From NCBI GenBank assembly GCA_002390675.1, contig DGPZ01000079.1:1-14723 (forward strand): 14,723 nt of DNA, given 5' to 3'. This DNA is from Deltaproteobacteria bacterium UBA4427 (lineage in GTDB: Bacteria > Myxococcota_A > UBA9160 > UBA4427). The position numbers and the translations under genes are program-made. This document shows positions 13,665-14,723 of this stretch, one piece after another (position 1 is the stretch's first letter; each line of letters opens with the position of its first letter). The notes under the pieces were generated by a model that saw only the letters and a list, made by a program, of their open reading frames with translations, had not been told where the DNA came from and ran no database searches.

Positions 13665-14723
13665 GTGAGTTTCTATTCCCCGCGCGCTGTCGCGGGTCTT
13701 GTTTTCTCCCTATCGCTGCTGGCAACTCAAGCCCTTGCCGCAGGCCGAGATCAGGCGCTGCTCGAAGCGCTGCGAGAAAACGGGTCCATTACGCAAGAGC
13801 AGTATGAGTCCCTTTCTGTCACTGACGACTCGGCCGAAGAATCCTCGGAAGAGAGCCGGCCCGGCGCACTTCCCGCTGCCGCCGCTTCTGGTGATGAAGT
13901 CTCGAATGATGACGAGACCGGGGACGCCAACGGCTTTCTCGCTGAAAAGATCACCGCCGTCATCTCGGAAAAGATGGACAAAGAATTCCCGATCAAGGTC
14001 AGCTACGGCAGCAAAGGCTTCCGGCTCGAAACCCGTGACGGGAATTGGCAGACGAACCTACAGTGGCGATTCCAGTTTCGATTCACTTCGCCGTCGACCG
14101 GTGATCCGCGAACCGTGAGTGACTTCGCTTCGCGCGAAAAAAGCACGTTTCAGCTCCGTCGCGTCCGCATGAAGATCGGAGGGCATGGCTACCGCCCGTG
14201 GCTGAAGTACTACTTCGAGGTTGATCTACAGCCGACCCGAGACTCGGACGACAGCAGCTCGAACGCGAGTGCACGTGTGATTGATTGGCGTGTCGATGTC
14301 GCTAAGTACAAGAAGCTTGGGATTCGCGTGGGGCAGTGGAAAATCGACTACAACCGTGAGCGCGTCGACTCCTCGGGCCGCCAGCAATTCGTGGAGCGCT
14401 CGATCGTGAACCGCATCTTTACGATCGATCGCCAAATGGGCGTCAGCGTCCGTGGTCATCTCTTCGAGGGCACACCCGCTGACATGAAATACGCCTTTGG
14501 CGTCTTCACCGGCGAAGGCCGCGGTGTGGCAAACGACGATGACAATCTCATGTACACCGCCCGTGTCCAATGGAACTTCCTTGGACGTGACCTTGGATTT
14601 CGCCAAACCGACGTCGAGCGAACCGAAAAGCCGACGGCGAGCCTGGCCTTCGGCGCGGCGCAGCACCAGGGCGTCTGCACGCGCTGGTCGTCGAGCGGCT
14701 GTGGGAATCTTAATGGGTTCAAC
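13665..14723 (+). CDS. OprP/OprO-like outer-membrane porin, 3' end outside the window
   Basis: N-terminal 353 codons of a phosphate-selective-porin (OprP/OprO) family protein, open to the window edge with no stop. Start GTG 13665 with AAGGAGG seven bases upstream. Residues 1-25 are a signal peptide: hydrophobic core GLVFSLSLL and cleavage motif ALA before Ala26. A short coiled-coil-like stretch with ITQEQYESL (42-50) follows, typical of this family, then a Ser/Glu/Asp/Ala-rich linker (about 52-90). From about 110 the protein alternates aromatic and polar residues as beta-barrel strands do, with the family landmarks LRRVRMKIGG (164-173), WLKYYFEVD and GIRVGQWKIDYN followed by FVERS. Two cysteines, C338 and C346, lie in what may be a surface loop, and a disulfide is possible. 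The family includes phosphate and pyrophosphate channels, but many members have other or unknown solutes, so phosphate specificity is not claimed. Confidence 0.92.
   Translation, partial: MSFYSPRAVAGLVFSLSLLATQALAAGRDQALLEALRENGSITQEQYESLSVTDDSAEESSEESRPGALPAAAASGDEVSNDDETGDANGFLAEKITAVISEKMDKEFPIKVSYGSKGFRLETRDGNWQTNLQWRFQFRFTSPSTGDPRTVSDFASREKSTFQLRRVRMKIGGHGYRPWLKYYFEVDLQPTRDSDDSSSNASARVIDWRVDVAKYKKLGIRVGQWKIDYNRERVDSSGRQQFVERSIVNRIFTIDRQMGVSVRGHLFEGTPADMKYAFGVFTGEGRGVANDDDNLMYTARVQWNFLGRDLGFRQTDVERTEKPTASLAFGAAQHQGVCTRWSSSGCGNLNGFN

Noticed and set aside
14226..14666. 146-codon minus-strand frame within the porin region
   Set aside because: Antisense to the porin, whose plus-strand reading has a signal peptide, a strong ribosome binding site and family motifs.

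Overview
The window comes from a Gram-negative, aerobic bacterium. An outer-membrane porin with a signal peptide enters at the right edge, and the gene content is dominated by O2-dependent and redox enzymes: two Fe(II)/2-oxoglutarate-type dioxygenases, a cytochrome P450, an SDR, a zinc alcohol dehydrogenase, an aldehyde dehydrogenase and a thiolase. GTG starts are frequent and most genes look about 55-62% G+C. A proteobacterial or myxobacterial-type generalist that breaks down lipids, terpenoids or similar carbon compounds fits, but the sequence does not fix the taxon. I see no rRNA, tRNA, CRISPR array, transposase or phage gene.

Layout. Left part (1-2100): a nitrilase-superfamily amidohydrolase on the minus strand diverges from a TauD/TfdA-family dioxygenase on the plus strand. 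A poorly coding 636-bp gap (2072-2707) follows. The centrepiece (2708-4903) is a 731-residue fusion of an OsmC-like redox domain to a complete Escherichia coli-type YcaO. It is visibly richer in A+T than its neighbours. To its right, on the plus strand, lie a cytochrome P450 (5055-6212) and a short-chain dehydrogenase (6513-7421). Four minus-strand genes follow, which in transcription order are aldehyde dehydrogenase (12183-10690), TorD/DmsD-type chaperone (10618-10025), thiolase (9799-8618) and a PhyH-family dioxygenase (8448-7642). A zinc alcohol dehydrogenase (12311-13417) diverges from the aldehyde dehydrogenase. The window ends inside an OprP/OprO-like porin that starts at GTG 13665 and runs off the edge.

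How the genes may work together (inference): hydroxylation of an alkyl, alicyclic or terpenoid substrate by the P450 or the dioxygenases, oxidation of the alcohol by the SDR or the Zn-ADH, oxidation of the aldehyde by the ALDH, and thiolytic cleavage of the acyl-CoA form by the thiolase would make a coherent degradative route, with the porin as a possible uptake channel. No acyl-CoA ligase, acyl-CoA dehydrogenase, hydratase, P450 redox partner or molybdoenzyme is present in the window, so the pathway is incomplete as seen. The OsmC-YcaO fusion probably has a separate housekeeping or redox role. I found no convincing RiPP precursor peptide beside it.
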